Assembly (NCBI RefSeq): GCF_028737215.1
Contig: NZ_JAQZAM010000021.1
Span: 1 to 64,000, forward strand
Direction of reading: 5' to 3'
Source: Actinomycetospora chibensis
Lineage (GTDB): Bacteria; Actinomycetota; Actinomycetes; Mycobacteriales; Pseudonocardiaceae
DNA length: 64,000 nt
This document shows, one piece after another, positions 48,873 through 59,348 of the stretch. Below the pieces are notes generated by a model. It did no database searches and had not been told where the DNA came from. It saw only the letters and a list, made by a program, of their open reading frames with translations. Positions within the stretch are counted from its first letter, which is position 1, and each line of letters opens with the position of its first letter. The translations under genes were made by a program, and so were the position numbers.

Positions 48873-51376
48873 CGGCCCCCCTCCACCTTCACCGTGAGCC
48901 GACCGTTCTCCGGGGCGTCCGGGTCGCGGTCGAGGCGGGCCACCTCGAGCGGCCCGATCCGCAGCACGCCGTCGTCGACGACGTTGTCCCCGCCTTCAAG
49001 CCGCCGCAGGCAGGTGACCTGGGCGTTATCCACCCCGGCCACCGCGAGCACGGCCACGACGAGCCTGCTGACTCGCACGTCGTCGCCGAACGTGAGCCGG
49101 TCGGGGTCGAAGAAGGCGGCGAGGACGTCGAGCACCGCGGCGCGCACGTGTCCGGCGATCCGGTCCGGCCGCACGCAGACGGTGATCGCGACGTCCAGCG
49201 GCACGGTGGTCGCGGGCAAGACCACGATCTCGTGGCCGATGCGGCGGAACGGCTCCAGCGCCGCCGCCACCCGAGCGACCAGCGCCGGGTCCGCCACTCC
49301 GCCATAGGCGTCGATCGCGACGTGCACCTCGATGCGGCTTCCGGTGAACCGCCGCACGCCCGCGGCCCGCTGGACGTGCGGGTCGCGCTCGGCGAGGCGC
49401 GCGTAGTCCTCGGCCACGACGGCGCGCACCATCTCGCGCCGGAACGCCGAGGGAGCGCGCAGCTTGACGCTCTGGACCGGCTCGCGGTCGGTGCCGCCCC
49501 AGGCGGGCAGTGGGTTGCGCGCGGTCAGCACCGCCATGTCCGAGCCCGGTGTGCGGCGGCCGACGCACACGATCGTGTCCGCCCCGACGTTGCCCGCGCT
49601 GCCGCCGCCCACGCGGTAGTCGGCGGAGAACCGCTCGTGGGCTTCGGGACGGCGGCCCAAGCGCCCGTCCCCGAGGCGCAGGTGGGCGCGGCCGTTGTTG
49701 TCGACCTCGACGACGACGTGCCGGTCGGTCGGCGCGCTGGTGAGCAGGTCGTACACCGGCGCCCACCGCTGCAGCAGCGCCCGCAACTCCGAGCGCAGCG
49801 CCTCGGCCTCGTCCCGCGCGGCCGCGGACACCATCGCGAAGAGCGCGTGGTCGGCGGGCGTGGCCGGATCTTGCAATCGGGCGGCCACGGCGACGACGTC
49901 CAGCAGGTCGGCCCGGTCGAACAGGTCGTCGACCTGGCCCGGTGCGGACGGCAGGCTGGTCAGGTCCAGCGCGGGCAACGCCGCCCGCGGGTCCGGCGGC
50001 GCCATGAGCGCGGCGGCGGACGTGGTCGCGGGCGGCGGCGCTCGGAACGTGACGGGCGACTGGGCGAGCACCGGCGCGAACCGGCCCGGCGTGAACGTGG
50101 CCGACCGCCCGCAGGCGGCCTCGGCGCACGGCATCACGGCCGACAGCTGCGGCACCGCACCGAGGTCCTCGTCGCTCACCAGGCGGCCGTGGTCGACCAG
50201 CACGACGTTGCCGCGCGCGACGCTGACGTCGGTGAGCTCGGCGCACGCGGGCGGCGGCCCGACCGCCGACAGGTACAGCGGGAACGGCAACGCGTCCTCG
50301 GGCGCCCAGCAGATCTCGACGAGCAGAGCGCCGTTGAGCGGATCGCGAGCCCGGTCGACCGCGATGAGCATCACCGCGTGCCGCCGCCGCGGATCCCGAT
50401 CGGCCGCCGCGCCCGTCTTCGGGCTCAGCACCTCTTCGAAGATCAACACTTGGCCTGCGCGCAGGTGCAACGCGTCGTGCTCGTCGAGCAGGGTGGCGCT
50501 CGTAGCGCCCTTTGGGAGCACGCACTCGCCGTCGCCCCAGGTGTAGAAGCAGATGCGACTGTGCGCCGCACGGATCGTCCGAGCGCGCGGCCACATCGGC
50601 TCGAACACCTCGCGGTCGCCGCGTGTGGCGAAGAAGGCGTCCTCGGGCAGGGTGACGTCGGTGTCGGTGGCGAGGCAGACGAACGCGCGGGCGTTGGCGC
50701 CCTCGTGCATCCGGTAGTCGACCAGGCGGGCGTGTCGGCGCACCGAGATCCGCTGCCGGGCGGTGCCGAGGTAGGCCTCGGTGGCGACGGCGTCCTGGTG
50801 GTAGCTGAGCTGGTCGCCGACGAAGGCCAGCAGCTCGACGAGCGTGATCCCGAGATCGGGGACGTGGTCCTCGTGCCACTGCGGCATCACCACCGCCAGC
50901 CGGTCGAGCAGCATCTGTCGGAAGCTCGCGTAGTCCTTGGCCAGGTAGCTGATCTCCGGGCCGTACGTCGGGGGCGGCGGCGGGGGCGGCTCCGCCACGC
51001 AATCCAGCTCGGCCGGGCAGTTGACCTTGAAGGAGAAGGGCAGCACCGAGTAGCGGGGGTCGAGGTCGGCCGAGTTCACGCGCAGCTCGTAGGTCGAGAA
51101 GTCGCCCGCCTTATCGAGGGTGACGACCATGCAGTCGTCGCGATCGGGGTCCTCGGCGCGGCCCATCCGGACGTCGACGACGCAGATGTCGCGCACCCGC
51201 CTGCCGCCGACGACGGCCACGTCCGCTGCCGTGATCCGCGCGGGCCCCTTGACCAGGAAGAACGCGGTGAGGGTGCGCTGGTCGTCGCCGACCTCGAGGT
51301 AGTCGAGCCCGTTGTGGCCGGACGCCCGGAGCGCGGCACGGCGGCGGTTGTCTCGACAGATCAGCTCGGACATCAC
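48869..51376 (-). CDS. Baseplate J-like assembly protein (Pvc11/Afp11-like)
   Basis: The 835-residue protein carries YLAKDYASFRQMLLDRLAVV and LGITLVELLAFVGDQLSYHQDAVA, hallmarks of the gp6/Afp11 wedge family. Its C-terminus has FRRIGHEIVVLPATTVPLDVAITV, also typical. GTG 51376 overlaps the gp25 stop; an ATG follows directly. It should form the inner wedge of the baseplate with gp25 and the 1186-residue protein. Confidence 0.87.
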   Translation of the reverse strand: MMSELICRDNRRRAALRASGHNGLDYLEVGDDQRTLTAFFLVKGPARITAADVAVVGGRRVRDICVVDVRMGRAEDPDRDDCMVVTLDKAGDFSTYELRVNSADLDPRYSVLPFSFKVNCPAELDCVAEPPPPPPPTYGPEISYLAKDYASFRQMLLDRLAVVMPQWHEDHVPDLGITLVELLAFVGDQLSYHQDAVATEAYLGTARQRISVRRHARLVDYRMHEGANARAFVCLATDTDVTLPEDAFFATRGDREVFEPMWPRARTIRAAHSRICFYTWGDGECVLPKGATSATLLDEHDALHLRAGQVLIFEEVLSPKTGAAADRDPRRRHAVMLIAVDRARDPLNGALLVEICWAPEDALPFPLYLSAVGPPPACAELTDVSVARGNVVLVDHGRLVSDEDLGAVPQLSAVMPCAEAACGRSATFTPGRFAPVLAQSPVTFRAPPPATTSAAALMAPPDPRAALPALDLTSLPSAPGQVDDLFDRADLLDVVAVAARLQDPATPADHALFAMVSAAARDEAEALRSELRALLQRWAPVYDLLTSAPTDRHVVVEVDNNGRAHLRLGDGRLGRRPEAHERFSADYRVGGGSAGNVGADTIVCVGRRTPGSDMAVLTARNPLPAWGGTDREPVQSVKLRAPSAFRREMVRAVVAEDYARLAERDPHVQRAAGVRRFTGSRIEVHVAIDAYGGVADPALVARVAAALEPFRRIGHEIVVLPATTVPLDVAITVCVRPDRIAGHVRAAVLDVLAAFFDPDRLTFGDDVRVSRLVVAVLAVAGVDNAQVTCLRRLEGGDNVVDDGVLRIGPLEVARLDRDPDAPENGRLTVKVEGGR

Positions 51377-51729
51377 ACCGTCCCGACGAACGTGTCTTCG
51401 CGCGGCGCCCCGGTGGCCTTTACGACATGACGCACCGTGATCTGGATGATCGACTCGTCGCTCTCGACGTCGACGTCCTGCAGCTCGATCACGTCGCCGA
51501 GCCAGCGCTGCAGTGCGGCCTGGATGGTGAACTGGAGCGCCGTGGCGAGCTCGGGGCTGTTCGGGGCATGGACGAGCTGGATCAGCCCGCAGCCGAAGTC
51601 GGGGCGGTTCACCCGCTCACCCGGCGCGGTGAACAGCACCTGCTCAATCATGTCCCGGACGTGGCCGTCGTCCGCAACCGTGGCAGTCCGGCCGCGGACG
51701 TCGACCGTGAAGGGGAAATCGATGTTCAC
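51373..51729 (-). CDS. GPW/gp25-family baseplate protein
   Basis: The 118-residue protein shows the gp25 pattern MIEQVLFTAPGERVNRPDFGCGL followed by LQFTIQAALQRWL. gp25 joins the sheath to the baseplate and starts sheath assembly in T4 and in injection systems. GTG 51729 overlaps the PAAR gene stop. Length is normal. Confidence 0.9.
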   Translation of the reverse strand: MNIDFPFTVDVRGRTATVADDGHVRDMIEQVLFTAPGERVNRPDFGCGLIQLVHAPNSPELATALQFTIQAALQRWLGDVIELQDVDVESDESIIQITVRHVVKATGAPREDTFVGTV

Positions 51730-52079
51730 AGCGCACTCACCTTGTTCTGCACGGCGGTCAGACTCGGTGCGCCCTGCGGGATTTTCTCGGCGCTCTGGCA
51801 GACGCCCGGCACCGTCCCCGGCGCTCCGAGCAAGAGGGCCTTGCCGCCCGCGGTGACCTTCGTGCTCGTCGAGCCCCAGGTGATCGTCACGCACGGCTGC
51901 GGCTTGGCTGGGGTCGCGGGGACAGTGAACGGGCAGGGGCCGGTCACGTTGATCGCGTTTTCCGTCGTCGCCGCGGGCTGCCCACCGAGCAGCACCTTGG
52001 TCTGGCCCGCGCCGATCGCGGCCGTCGCGGCGTGAAAGCACAGCACACCCGCGTTCAGCGGGACCACCGAGCCGGGCAT
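51726..52079 (-). CDS. PAAR-like spike tip protein
   Basis: The 117-residue protein has repeated Gly-rich beta turns with several Cys (GVLCFHAATA, CVTITWGSTSTKVTAGGKALLLG) and ends in a short helical tail. It fits the PAAR/DUF4280-type tip that caps the spike. ATG 52079 follows the gpV-like gene by nine bases. Confidence 0.75.
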   Translation of the reverse strand: MPGSVVPLNAGVLCFHAATAAIGAGQTKVLLGGQPAATTENAINVTGPCPFTVPATPAKPQPCVTITWGSTSTKVTAGGKALLLGAPGTVPGVCQSAEKIPQGAPSLTAVQNKVSAL

Positions 52080-52088
52080 GTCACGCTC

Positions 52089-52586
52089 CTACTTCTGCAC
52101 CGTCAGCGCGCCGTCGTTGATGGTCGTCAGACCCTTGATGTTGATCTTCTCGGCACTGATCGTGATTCCGTCCGGGCGGATGACGACCGTTGACGACCCG
52201 CTCTTGAGCACGATCCCGCCCGAACCGGTGAGCGGCTTGGCCGCGCCGTCACAGAGGTGGATGCTGTTCTTTCCGGTGGTCAGGAGGATGTGCGGGGTCG
52301 GAGGCGCCGGGTCCAACGCCTCGGACGGCACGGTCTTCTTCTCCCAGAAGCCGCCGCACCAGATCGGCTTGGCCCGATCGCCTTCCTCGAACTCGACCCA
52401 GACCCGCGCCTTCTCCGGTGGCACCACGTACACGCCCGCCTGCGGGCCGGTGAACGGCACCGACGGCATCGCCCATTGCGGCTTGTCGAACAGCGGGTTG
52501 TCGAGGGTGACCCGGACGCGTCCGATCTTGTCGGGATCCTTGTTGTCGACCACCGTCGCGCGGTACTTGCCGAAGTAGCACGTCAT
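52089..52586 (-). CDS. gp5/gpV-like OB-fold spike base protein
   Basis: The 165-residue protein has an OB-fold start (GKYRATVVDNKDPDKIGRVRV) with the motif VWVEFEEGDRAKPIWCGGFW, then a triple-beta-helix-like end (INIKGLTTINDGALTVQK). This is the spike base that sits under the PAAR tip. The ATG overlaps the gpD-like gene by four bases. Confidence 0.87.
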   Translation of the reverse strand: MTCYFGKYRATVVDNKDPDKIGRVRVTLDNPLFDKPQWAMPSVPFTGPQAGVYVVPPEKARVWVEFEEGDRAKPIWCGGFWEKKTVPSEALDPAPPTPHILLTTGKNSIHLCDGAAKPLTGSGGIVLKSGSSTVVIRPDGITISAEKINIKGLTTINDGALTVQK

Positions 52587-53767
52587 CCGAACACCCCCAC
52601 GCGGGCGACGGTCGAGCCGACGCCCTCCCGGCTGAGGGTGAACCGCTGCTTGTAGGAGCCCGCGCGGATCGTGTGGGTGACGCTGTTGACGAGGTACTTG
52701 CCGTCGAAGGTGAAACCCGCGCCGCGCAGTCCGACCAGTGCGTGGGGGCGCAGCAGACCGCCGTAGCGCAACGCGTCCAGCTCGCCGGACACCGACACCG
52801 TCTGCTCTGCCGCGGCGTCCACCTTGGCCTGGGCGAACTGCTGAGCCTCCGGGACGGTCATGCTGCCACGGCGTGCAGGACCGTGGTCGGAGGCGTCGGG
52901 CCTCTGGTAGAGGAGGGCGGTGCGGCGGCGGGCCAGCGCGGTGGGTGCCTGCTGCACGGCTAGCGCAGGCGTGCGGGAGGTGCGCTCCGCCGTGATCGTC
53001 TGGGTCTTGTCCGAGTCGGCGTCGCGGATCGTGCCCGTCACCACAGTGGCGGCCAGCGCGTTGAACGTGAAGTTGATGGAGTCGACGTTGCTCTCAGGTC
53101 CCATGTTGACGGTCAGGGCGGACTGGCCGCTGGTGCGCTCCGGAGGACCCCAGTACGCTCTGTTCTGCCCGATCTCGGGTCCGGGCGTCACGTAGAAGAC
53201 GTGCCCGACCTGCTGGGCCAGCTCGTTGAGGTAGGCTAGGTCGGTCTGTGATCCCTGGGCGGGGGTCGGGTCGTTCAGCGACGGGCTTCGCGGGTTGCGC
53301 GGCGGCTTGACGTCCGGTTTGGACGCCAGGTAGCGCTGGTACGTGGGGGTGAGGATGGCCTCGGCGATCTTGTCCTCGGAGCCTTGGTACGTCGCGTTCC
53401 GCTCCTCCAGGTCCATGATCACACTGACGTCCTCACCGGTGACGGTGAACGTCGAGGCGCCCGGCTGCTCGCTCGGCGCGAGCTGCGTGGTGGTGATGAA
53501 GCCGTCCATGAGCACGCTCTCGGCCCCGTTGAACGTGACCACGAGGATGACCCGGTTGAACGGGCGCAACAGCGGGTTGGCCAACAGCGTGTAGTCCGTG
53601 AGGTCGGCGGCGCCGCTGCGGCCCGTCTGGAACGATAGTTGGAAGCCGCTGCGTCCGGTGTCGGCGAGCGTCACCTCAACACCGACCAGCGCCTCGGCGA
53701 GCGTCCCCGGCACCGGTACGGGCTTCACCTGGCCGATCAGCAGTCGCAGCTTGATCCCGAGCAGCAT
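52583..53767 (-). CDS. gpD/VgrG-N-like hub spike protein (Pvc8-like)
   Basis: The 394-residue protein has the late-control-D fold: GVEVTLADTGRSGFQLSFQ, then SQTDLAYLNELAQQVGHVFYV. These match phage gpD and the N-terminal half of VgrG. It lacks the OB and needle part, which is in the next gene. It follows the LysM gene by ten bases. Confidence 0.87.
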   Translation of the reverse strand: MLLGIKLRLLIGQVKPVPVPGTLAEALVGVEVTLADTGRSGFQLSFQTGRSGAADLTDYTLLANPLLRPFNRVILVVTFNGAESVLMDGFITTTQLAPSEQPGASTFTVTGEDVSVIMDLEERNATYQGSEDKIAEAILTPTYQRYLASKPDVKPPRNPRSPSLNDPTPAQGSQTDLAYLNELAQQVGHVFYVTPGPEIGQNRAYWGPPERTSGQSALTVNMGPESNVDSINFTFNALAATVVTGTIRDADSDKTQTITAERTSRTPALAVQQAPTALARRRTALLYQRPDASDHGPARRGSMTVPEAQQFAQAKVDAAAEQTVSVSGELDALRYGGLLRPHALVGLRGAGFTFDGKYLVNSVTHTIRAGSYKQRFTLSREGVGSTVARVGVFG

Positions 53768-53777
53768 GGCGGGCCCG

Positions 53778-54068
53778 CTACGGCTGCGGGGCGGGCACCC
53801 GCAGGCGCCTGCCCGGCTCGGCGGCGAGCGCGGCGGGATCGAGGGCGTCGTTGGCGTCGGCGATGCGCCAGAACACCTCCGGCACCCCCAGCGTCCGCGC
53901 GGCGATGAGGTCGATCCGGTCCCCCTGGTTCACCCGCACCTCGGCGAGCACCGGCAGCGTCGACCCGTCGGGGACGAAGCGGCGGCGCACGTAAGCGAGC
54001 TCGCGTCCGTCGGCGCCGACGAAGACGGTCGTCGGCAGGCTCGCGTAGCGGCTGGTGAAGTCGAACAC
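53778..54068 (-). CDS. LysM-like hub protein
   Basis: The 96-residue protein has a LysM-like end with VNQGDRIDLIAARTLGVPEVFWRIADAN. In injection systems such domains connect the hub with the inner tube (split form of Pvc7/Afp7, phage gpX-like). GTG start. It lies nine bases after the CIS-tube gene. Confidence 0.8.
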   Translation of the reverse strand: MFDFTSRYASLPTTVFVGADGRELAYVRRRFVPDGSTLPVLAEVRVNQGDRIDLIAARTLGVPEVFWRIADANDALDPAALAAEPGRRLRVPAPQP

Positions 54069-54077
54069 CCGGGCTCC

Positions 54078-54722
54078 TCAGATGACCTTGACGTCGGCGC
54101 CGATGACGGCGGCCAGGTTGATCCCGCTGCCGACCTTGGCCAGCGCCTCTTTGACGATCTGGTGGGAAAGGAAGACGTAGTAACCGGGGTGGGTGATCGA
54201 CAGGTCGGTGTAGCTGAGCACCCGCAGGCCGAGCGACACCTTGGCGCGCAATGGATTCAGGTCCGCGTCGTGCAACTCCTCGGTGATGCTGAACTCGGTG
54301 AGCCGCACCGGCAGCACCCGCTTGGGCCCCCACACCAGCAGCGTGAACGGCCCGACCGGCGGCATCACCTCGATCGTGCCCGTGGCCAGCGCTTTGGTGT
54401 TCGCCACCGCCAGCGCGCTGGCCGGGTAGAGAAGCATCTCCAGGGCGGCGAGCTGCGGGTAGATGCCCAGGTCGGGATCGCCCACCCCCGACTCCTCGGC
54501 CAGCCGGTCGATCTCGACGTCGATTTTGATCGTCTCGATCGGCGGCCCTTTGAGCCGCGTGGCCTCCGACCGAGCCCCGCCATCACCCGACGCCTGCCCC
54601 TGCAGCGTCCGGGTGACCGTCTCCGGGTTGTACTGGAAGACGATCACCGAGGTGAGGGGGCTGAACAGATCCAGCCCGACGAGCGCACCCTTGACCACGC
54701 GCGGTGAGAAGGGGGTGCTCAT
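54078..54722 (-). CDS. Contractile injection system tube/hub protein (CIS_tube, Pvc7-like)
   Basis: The 214-residue protein has VIVFQYNPETVTRTLQGQ near residue 25 and FTLLVWGPKRVLPVRLTEFSITEELHD. Both are diagnostic of the CIS_tube family. It forms the transition between spike hub and inner tube. ATG 54722 is 88 bases after the DUF4157 protein gene, the largest internal gap here, so a promoter may lie at 54723-54810. Confidence 0.85.
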   Translation of the reverse strand: MSTPFSPRVVKGALVGLDLFSPLTSVIVFQYNPETVTRTLQGQASGDGGARSEATRLKGPPIETIKIDVEIDRLAEESGVGDPDLGIYPQLAALEMLLYPASALAVANTKALATGTIEVMPPVGPFTLLVWGPKRVLPVRLTEFSITEELHDADLNPLRAKVSLGLRVLSYTDLSITHPGYYVFLSHQIVKEALAKVGSGINLAAVIGADVKVI

Positions 54723-54810
54723 CGCGCCGGACCTCCTCTGGCCACTACGGATCGGTGACCGTTAGAGCGTGCGGGGAGCCCGTCACCACGTCGTCACGCG
54801 CGAGATCCCG

Positions 54811-56448
54811 TCACCGGCTGCGGCGCTCCGGGACGGCCATCGAGCCGTAGAACATCGCCCAGATCCGTCTCCGGTGGGTGAAGAGCCAGGCTCGGCTGCG
54901 GTCGCTGTCCAGCGCCTCCCAGAACCACCAACCGCTGGTGGGCACGGCCTCCTCGGCTCCGGCCTCGAGCTTGTCTCGGTGGTCGTAGAGGTATTCCGCC
55001 ACCCGGTCCCGAATAGGGGGCACCTCAGACGCCGTGCTCGCACGCATGACCGCGACCATCACATCAAACATCTCCTGCCCGCCCGGCTCGGCGCCGGGGT
55101 ACATCAGGTTGCCGGTGACCTCGACGCTGATCCGGTTGACCTCGCCGAGCTGCTCGACCAGCACACCGATCTGCTTGGAGATCACCTTCAATGCCGGCTT
55201 GATCCACAGCGTGGACATCAGCGACATGTGCGGCGGCAGCGAAACGGGCGACAGCGTCGCCAGGTCGGTCGCAATGCCCACGACGTCTTCCAGGTCTTTC
55301 ATGCCCTGCTCGACGTCGGTTGCGCGCTTGCGCCGGTCGGCGATCGTGAGTGCGATGTTGATCACAGCCAGGCCGCGGTTCAGCTTGGTGAGCATGTCGG
55401 TGTACTTGCCGACGTTGACGATCGTGACTTTGACCCGACCAATCTGCGACGACCACCTGTCGATGGACATCGTGGTGCCCTTCGGCAACGGCAGCTTAAA
55501 GATGTCGGTCGTGATGTCCCGGGCGAGCGTGTTGAGGTTGCGCGCGGCGCTCAACCCGGTCTTCACCGTACTGACGGCGGTCTTGACTGCGCTCGAGTCG
55601 CCCATGCGGTACGCCACCCGGAGCGCGTCGTCCAGCCTCGGTTGCAGCGCCTCGGCCGCCGCGGCCGCCTTCTCCGCAGCGCGCTGCTCCGCTACCAGTG
55701 CGGCCCGCAGACGCTCGACCTGCTCCTCGCGAATCGCCTCCCGGATCGCGACGAGCTGCTCGGCCTGATGATTGATCAGCGGCACCATGGCGTCGTCGAT
55801 GGGCTCCGCCGCGTGCTGCTCGAAGTACGGGAGAGCCTTGGCGGTCGTGTCCAGCCAGTTGCGCGCTCGAGCCCGCAGCTCGACGGATTCGACGTCGTCC
55901 AGGTCCGACTCAAGGGTCCCGGCGACGAAGCGGGCGAACGCCACCAGATTGGCGTTGGTCTGCGGAGTGCCCTCGATGCCGAAGACGTTCAGCTCGAACG
56001 TCAGCTTCGGACGCTCCTTGGGTTGGCGATGGATGGCAGGCGGGGAGACGACCGTCGGGGCACCGGGAACGGCGACGGCGTGGTCGGCCGCCCGCTCGGC
56101 AGCGGCGTGCGGCATGGCCACCGGCATCCGCTCGACGGCGGTCGGGTCGACCGCGGGCTGCTGCGCGACGTGCGCCAGCTCGTGCATGAGCAGCCGCCGA
56201 CCGCCCGGCGACACGGGCGTGTACTTGCCGTCGCCGAACGCGATGTGGTGGCCGACCGTGTAGGCGTCGGCGCCCAGTGCGTCGGCGGACTTCGCCGCGA
56301 GAGCGTCGGTGTGGACCCGGACGGCGTCGAAGTCGGCTCCGAAATGCGCTTCGGCCACGCGCCGGACCGACTCTTCGAGCGGTCGGCCTGGCGTAGCCAC
56401 CATCTTGCGCGCGCCGGCGCGTGGCTCACCCGGCTCCGCAACGGTCAT
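54811..56448 (-). CDS. DUF4157 protein with intact HExxH and long helical C-terminus, candidate effector
   Basis: The 545-residue protein begins with a DUF4157 domain: [26 protein letters not shown] and [10 protein letters not shown] with the zinc motif HExxH near residue 90. After a Pro-rich linker, about 380 mostly helical residues follow, with alternating amphipathic and hydrophobic stretches ([30 protein letters not shown]). DUF4157 is known to mark proteins of contractile injection loci, often as the leader of toxins. The ATG is coupled to the shorter DUF4157 gene. A pore-forming or membrane-acting C-terminus is possible but unproven. Confidence 0.78.
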   Translation of the reverse strand: MTVAEPGEPRAGARKMVATPGRPLEESVRRVAEAHFGADFDAVRVHTDALAAKSADALGADAYTVGHHIAFGDGKYTPVSPGGRRLLMHELAHVAQQPAVDPTAVERMPVAMPHAAAERAADHAVAVPGAPTVVSPPAIHRQPKERPKLTFELNVFGIEGTPQTNANLVAFARFVAGTLESDLDDVESVELRARARNWLDTTAKALPYFEQHAAEPIDDAMVPLINHQAEQLVAIREAIREEQVERLRAALVAEQRAAEKAAAAAEALQPRLDDALRVAYRMGDSSAVKTAVSTVKTGLSAARNLNTLARDITTDIFKLPLPKGTTMSIDRWSSQIGRVKVTIVNVGKYTDMLTKLNRGLAVINIALTIADRRKRATDVEQGMKDLEDVVGIATDLATLSPVSLPPHMSLMSTLWIKPALKVISKQIGVLVEQLGEVNRISVEVTGNLMYPGAEPGGQEMFDVMVAVMRASTASEVPPIRDRVAEYLYDHRDKLEAGAEEAVPTSGWWFWEALDSDRSRAWLFTHRRRIWAMFYGSMAVPERRSR

Positions 56449-57110
56449 GGGTGCTCCTCGGGGTCGCGGGCGAGCTCGTGGGCCAGGAGCCGTCGGCCCC
56501 CGGCGGATTGCGGGGCGTAGCGGCCGGGGGCGAAGAACACGTCCGGACCGCGGGCGAACGCCGCGGCGCCCAGGTCGTGGGCCAGCGTGCCCGCTGCCGG
56601 ATCCGTGTGCACACGAACGTTCGCCAGGTCCGCGCCGAAGCGCGGCTCGAAGTACGCGCGCTCCGAAGGGGCGAGCGGGCACGCCACCGCCACGGGCGAG
56701 GTCGAGCCGGTGCTCGATGCCGCCGGATCGGCGGCCCGAGGAGGTGGGGTCGGAGATGGGGTCGGATGCGGGGTCGGCGGCCGGTTCGGCCCGCCGGATT
56801 TGGTCGCGGAGAGCGGGGGGCGGCCGGTCCGTCGGCGACGACGGGGGTCCGGCATGTGCAGGACCTCGTCGGCCGCCCGGTCGGCTTCAATCTCCGCCGG
56901 ATCGCCGGGGGTGGAGACCTCCAGCTGCGGGAAGATGCGCACGGTGGTGTCCGCCCCGACACGGCCGACGTCCAGCGTCCGCAGCACGGCGCCGGGGGCG
57001 GGCGGCTCGGCGTGGCACGAGCACTCCCTCGCGCCGTGCGCGCACCCGCGAGAGCGCCGCACCGGGGCCGAGCGGGCCGGTGCGGCTTCAACGGCGGCGG
57101 CCTTACCCAT
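56445..57110 (-). CDS. Shortened DUF4157 protein with degenerate zinc motif
   Basis: The 221-residue protein has the eCIS-type [19 protein letters not shown] and the DUF4157 core [27 protein letters not shown] and [11 protein letters not shown]. It ends after [11 protein letters not shown], so the second His of HExxH is missing and the sequence after it is lost. The DNA encoding these last residues contains GAGGAG, which also serves as the ribosome site of the next gene. It could be a structural adaptor that has lost protease activity. Confidence 0.75.
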   Translation of the reverse strand: MGKAAAVEAAPARSAPVRRSRGCAHGARECSCHAEPPAPGAVLRTLDVGRVGADTTVRIFPQLEVSTPGDPAEIEADRAADEVLHMPDPRRRRRTGRPPLSATKSGGPNRPPTPHPTPSPTPPPRAADPAASSTGSTSPVAVACPLAPSERAYFEPRFGADLANVRVHTDPAAGTLAHDLGAAAFARGPDVFFAPGRYAPQSAGGRRLLAHELARDPEEHP

Positions 57111-57342
57111 CTCCGCCCAGCCCTCGATACACCGCGCCGGCGATGCCGACGCCCAAGGCCGCGCCGCTGGTCGCCGTGCTCACCGGCGGCGCGGCGAGTA
57201 CGGAGGCGGGGCGGGCGGGCGGCGGCCCGCCCACCGTGAGGAGCCGGGTGAGTTCGGCGGCGACGGCCGCGCCGAGCGCGCGCTCGTCCTCGGGCCCCAA
57301 TCGGGCGCCGTAAACGACGATCCGCTCGATGTGCAGGTTCAT
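57103..57342 (-). CDS. Small injection-cluster protein
   Basis: This 79-residue protein has an N-terminal strand ([12 protein letters not shown]) and a Gly/Ala/Pro-rich end. It is not a known enzyme. Its position between the AAA+ ATPase and DUF4157 genes, with overlaps at both ends, and the pattern of similar short genes in actinobacterial injection loci support it as a true gene. Confidence 0.65.
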   Translation of the reverse strand: MNLHIERIVVYGARLGPEDERALGAAVAAELTRLLTVGGPPPARPASVLAAPPVSTATSGAALGVGIAGAVYRGLGGDG

Positions 57343-59348
57343 CCGCCCACCGCGAGCAGCTCGAAGTCCCGCTCGCTGAACGGCCGCTCCAGCTTGTGCG
57401 CCTCGGTGCGGGCCGCGTCGAGCACGTGCGGCATCCCGATCGGGACGCCCTGCGCGGCGGCGAGGAACGCGGCGTTCACGGCGATCGTGACGATGTTGCC
57501 GCCGGTGAAGTTGAGCCGTCCGAGCCGTTCGGCGTCGATGCCATCGGTTTCGGCCTCGGCCGGGAAGGCCCTGCGCCAGATCTGCGTGCGCTCCCGGGGC
57601 CCCGGCGACGGGAAGTCGACCACACAGCGGAGCCTGCGGATGAAGGCGGGGTCGAGCGCGCTCTTCATGTTGGTGGCGAGGATCGCCAGGCCACCGAAGG
57701 CCTCCAGCCGTTGCAGCAGGTAGCTACTCTCGATGTTGGCGTAGCGGTCGTGGCTGTCGCGCACCTCGGTGCGCTTGCCGAACAGCGCGTCGCACTCGTC
57801 GAAGAAGAGCACTACGCCGCGGTGCTCGGCCTGGTCGAACACCCGGGCCAGGTTCTTCTCGGTCTCCCCAATGTATTTGTCGACTATTTTGGACAGATCG
57901 ATGCAGTACAGGCTGAGCCGCAGGTGGTTGGCGATGACCGCGGCCATCATGGTCTTGCCGCAGCCGGGCGGCCCGGTGAAGAGCGCGTTGATGCCGAGGC
58001 CACGGGAGCTCTTCGCGCCGAACCCCCACGTCTCGTAGACCTGACGACGCTGCGCCACCTGGTCGGCCAACGTCCGTAGGAGGCGCAGCTCCCGATCGGG
58101 AAGCACGATGTCGTCCCAGCCCGCGCTCGACTCGACCCGCTCGGCCAGCGCGTCCATCCCGCGGCGGGTCTCGGCCAGGCACATCGACCAGGCCCGGTCC
58201 GCGACGCTCCCGCCCACCCCGCGCCGCGCTGTCTGCGCGATGCGGCGGATGGTCGGCGTCGGGAGGTGGAACTGATTGGCGAGCCCGGGAGCCGCGGCCT
58301 GCCCTTCGGTGTCCAGCTCCGTGCACCACACCGCTTCCTGTTCGGCTGTCGACGGTCCGACGACCTCGCTCACCACCACCGTGCGTCCGGGCGCGGACGG
58401 CACGTCGTGGGTGTCGACGAAGACCGTGCCCGACGTTCGGGCGACCAGCCGGTCCAGCGCCGGGCCCGCGCCCGTCAGGTAGAGCGCTACGGGCGAGAGC
58501 ATGCTCTCCCGCTCCCACCGCCGGGCCAGCAGCTCCAGCTCGCCGGGGTCGGCGGGCAGAAGCGCTGACGGCAGTTGGTACAGCGTCAGCTCCAGCCGTC
58601 GACAGGCGGCCTGCGCCACGAGCAGCTTGCTCGTCGACTCCGCCCCGAGCAGCGCCACCACCGGCTCGTAGCCCGGTCGGACGGCGTTCACTTCGGCAAG
58701 CATCCGGTCGACGACGGCCACGACGCTGCCCGGCTCTCCGTCGGACTCGTCCGGCGGCCGGGTGAGCAGAAGCGCCAGCCGGTCGTCGAGGTAGCTGATG
58801 CCCTTGGCGAACGCCACGGTGCGCTCGCCCGCGCGGAGGGCGGCCGCGGTGAGGACGGTGGGCTGCGGCTGGTGGACCTCGACGAGCTGGTAGCGGCGCA
58901 GTGGCCGGTCGGGCAGCAGGGGTTCCCACGTCGGGTCGTCGAAGAGGGTGAACGCGAGCGCGAACGTCGGGTAGGACAGGCGCGGGTCGCCCTGCGCATC
59001 GCCGCAGAGCGCGGCGAGGCCGGGCTGCAGCTCGATCGCGACGCACAGCAGCAGCACGTTGCGCTCGAACGGGGTCAGGCTGAAGCGGTCGCCGAGCAGC
59101 ACGAGGGCGGGCGGCGGCTCGACGGCGGCTTCCACCTCGGGGACGGGGACCTCCGACGCGGTGGCGAGCGCGGGCCGCTCGTCCGGAGTGCGGAATAGCC
59201 AACGGCGGGGCGGCTCGGGCGAGGTGATTACCTGTCGTTCGGCGGGCCTCTGGCGGGCGACCGCCTGTTCGAGCAGGAGTCGGGTCCTGGCGACCGATGC
59301 GGCCAGGTAGTCCTCGTTGCGCTGGTCCCAGGAGGCCAGATCGGTCAC
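57339..59348 (-). CDS. AAA+ ATPase of the injection system (Pvc15/Afp15-like)
   Basis: The 669-residue protein has an N-terminal helical domain and a C-terminal AAA+ module with Walker A GPPGCGKT near residue 465, Walker [13 protein letters not shown], sensor 1 [11 protein letters not shown] and an Arg finger region [11 protein letters not shown]. This is the ATPase found in every PVC/Afp-type locus; it is needed for assembly or cargo loading. Overlaps both neighbours. Confidence 0.9.
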   Translation of the reverse strand: MTDLASWDQRNEDYLAASVARTRLLLEQAVARQRPAERQVITSPEPPRRWLFRTPDERPALATASEVPVPEVEAAVEPPPALVLLGDRFSLTPFERNVLLLCVAIELQPGLAALCGDAQGDPRLSYPTFALAFTLFDDPTWEPLLPDRPLRRYQLVEVHQPQPTVLTAAALRAGERTVAFAKGISYLDDRLALLLTRPPDESDGEPGSVVAVVDRMLAEVNAVRPGYEPVVALLGAESTSKLLVAQAACRRLELTLYQLPSALLPADPGELELLARRWERESMLSPVALYLTGAGPALDRLVARTSGTVFVDTHDVPSAPGRTVVVSEVVGPSTAEQEAVWCTELDTEGQAAAPGLANQFHLPTPTIRRIAQTARRGVGGSVADRAWSMCLAETRRGMDALAERVESSAGWDDIVLPDRELRLLRTLADQVAQRRQVYETWGFGAKSSRGLGINALFTGPPGCGKTMMAAVIANHLRLSLYCIDLSKIVDKYIGETEKNLARVFDQAEHRGVVLFFDECDALFGKRTEVRDSHDRYANIESSYLLQRLEAFGGLAILATNMKSALDPAFIRRLRCVVDFPSPGPRERTQIWRRAFPAEAETDGIDAERLGRLNFTGGNIVTIAVNAAFLAAAQGVPIGMPHVLDAARTEAHKLERPFSERDFELLAVGG

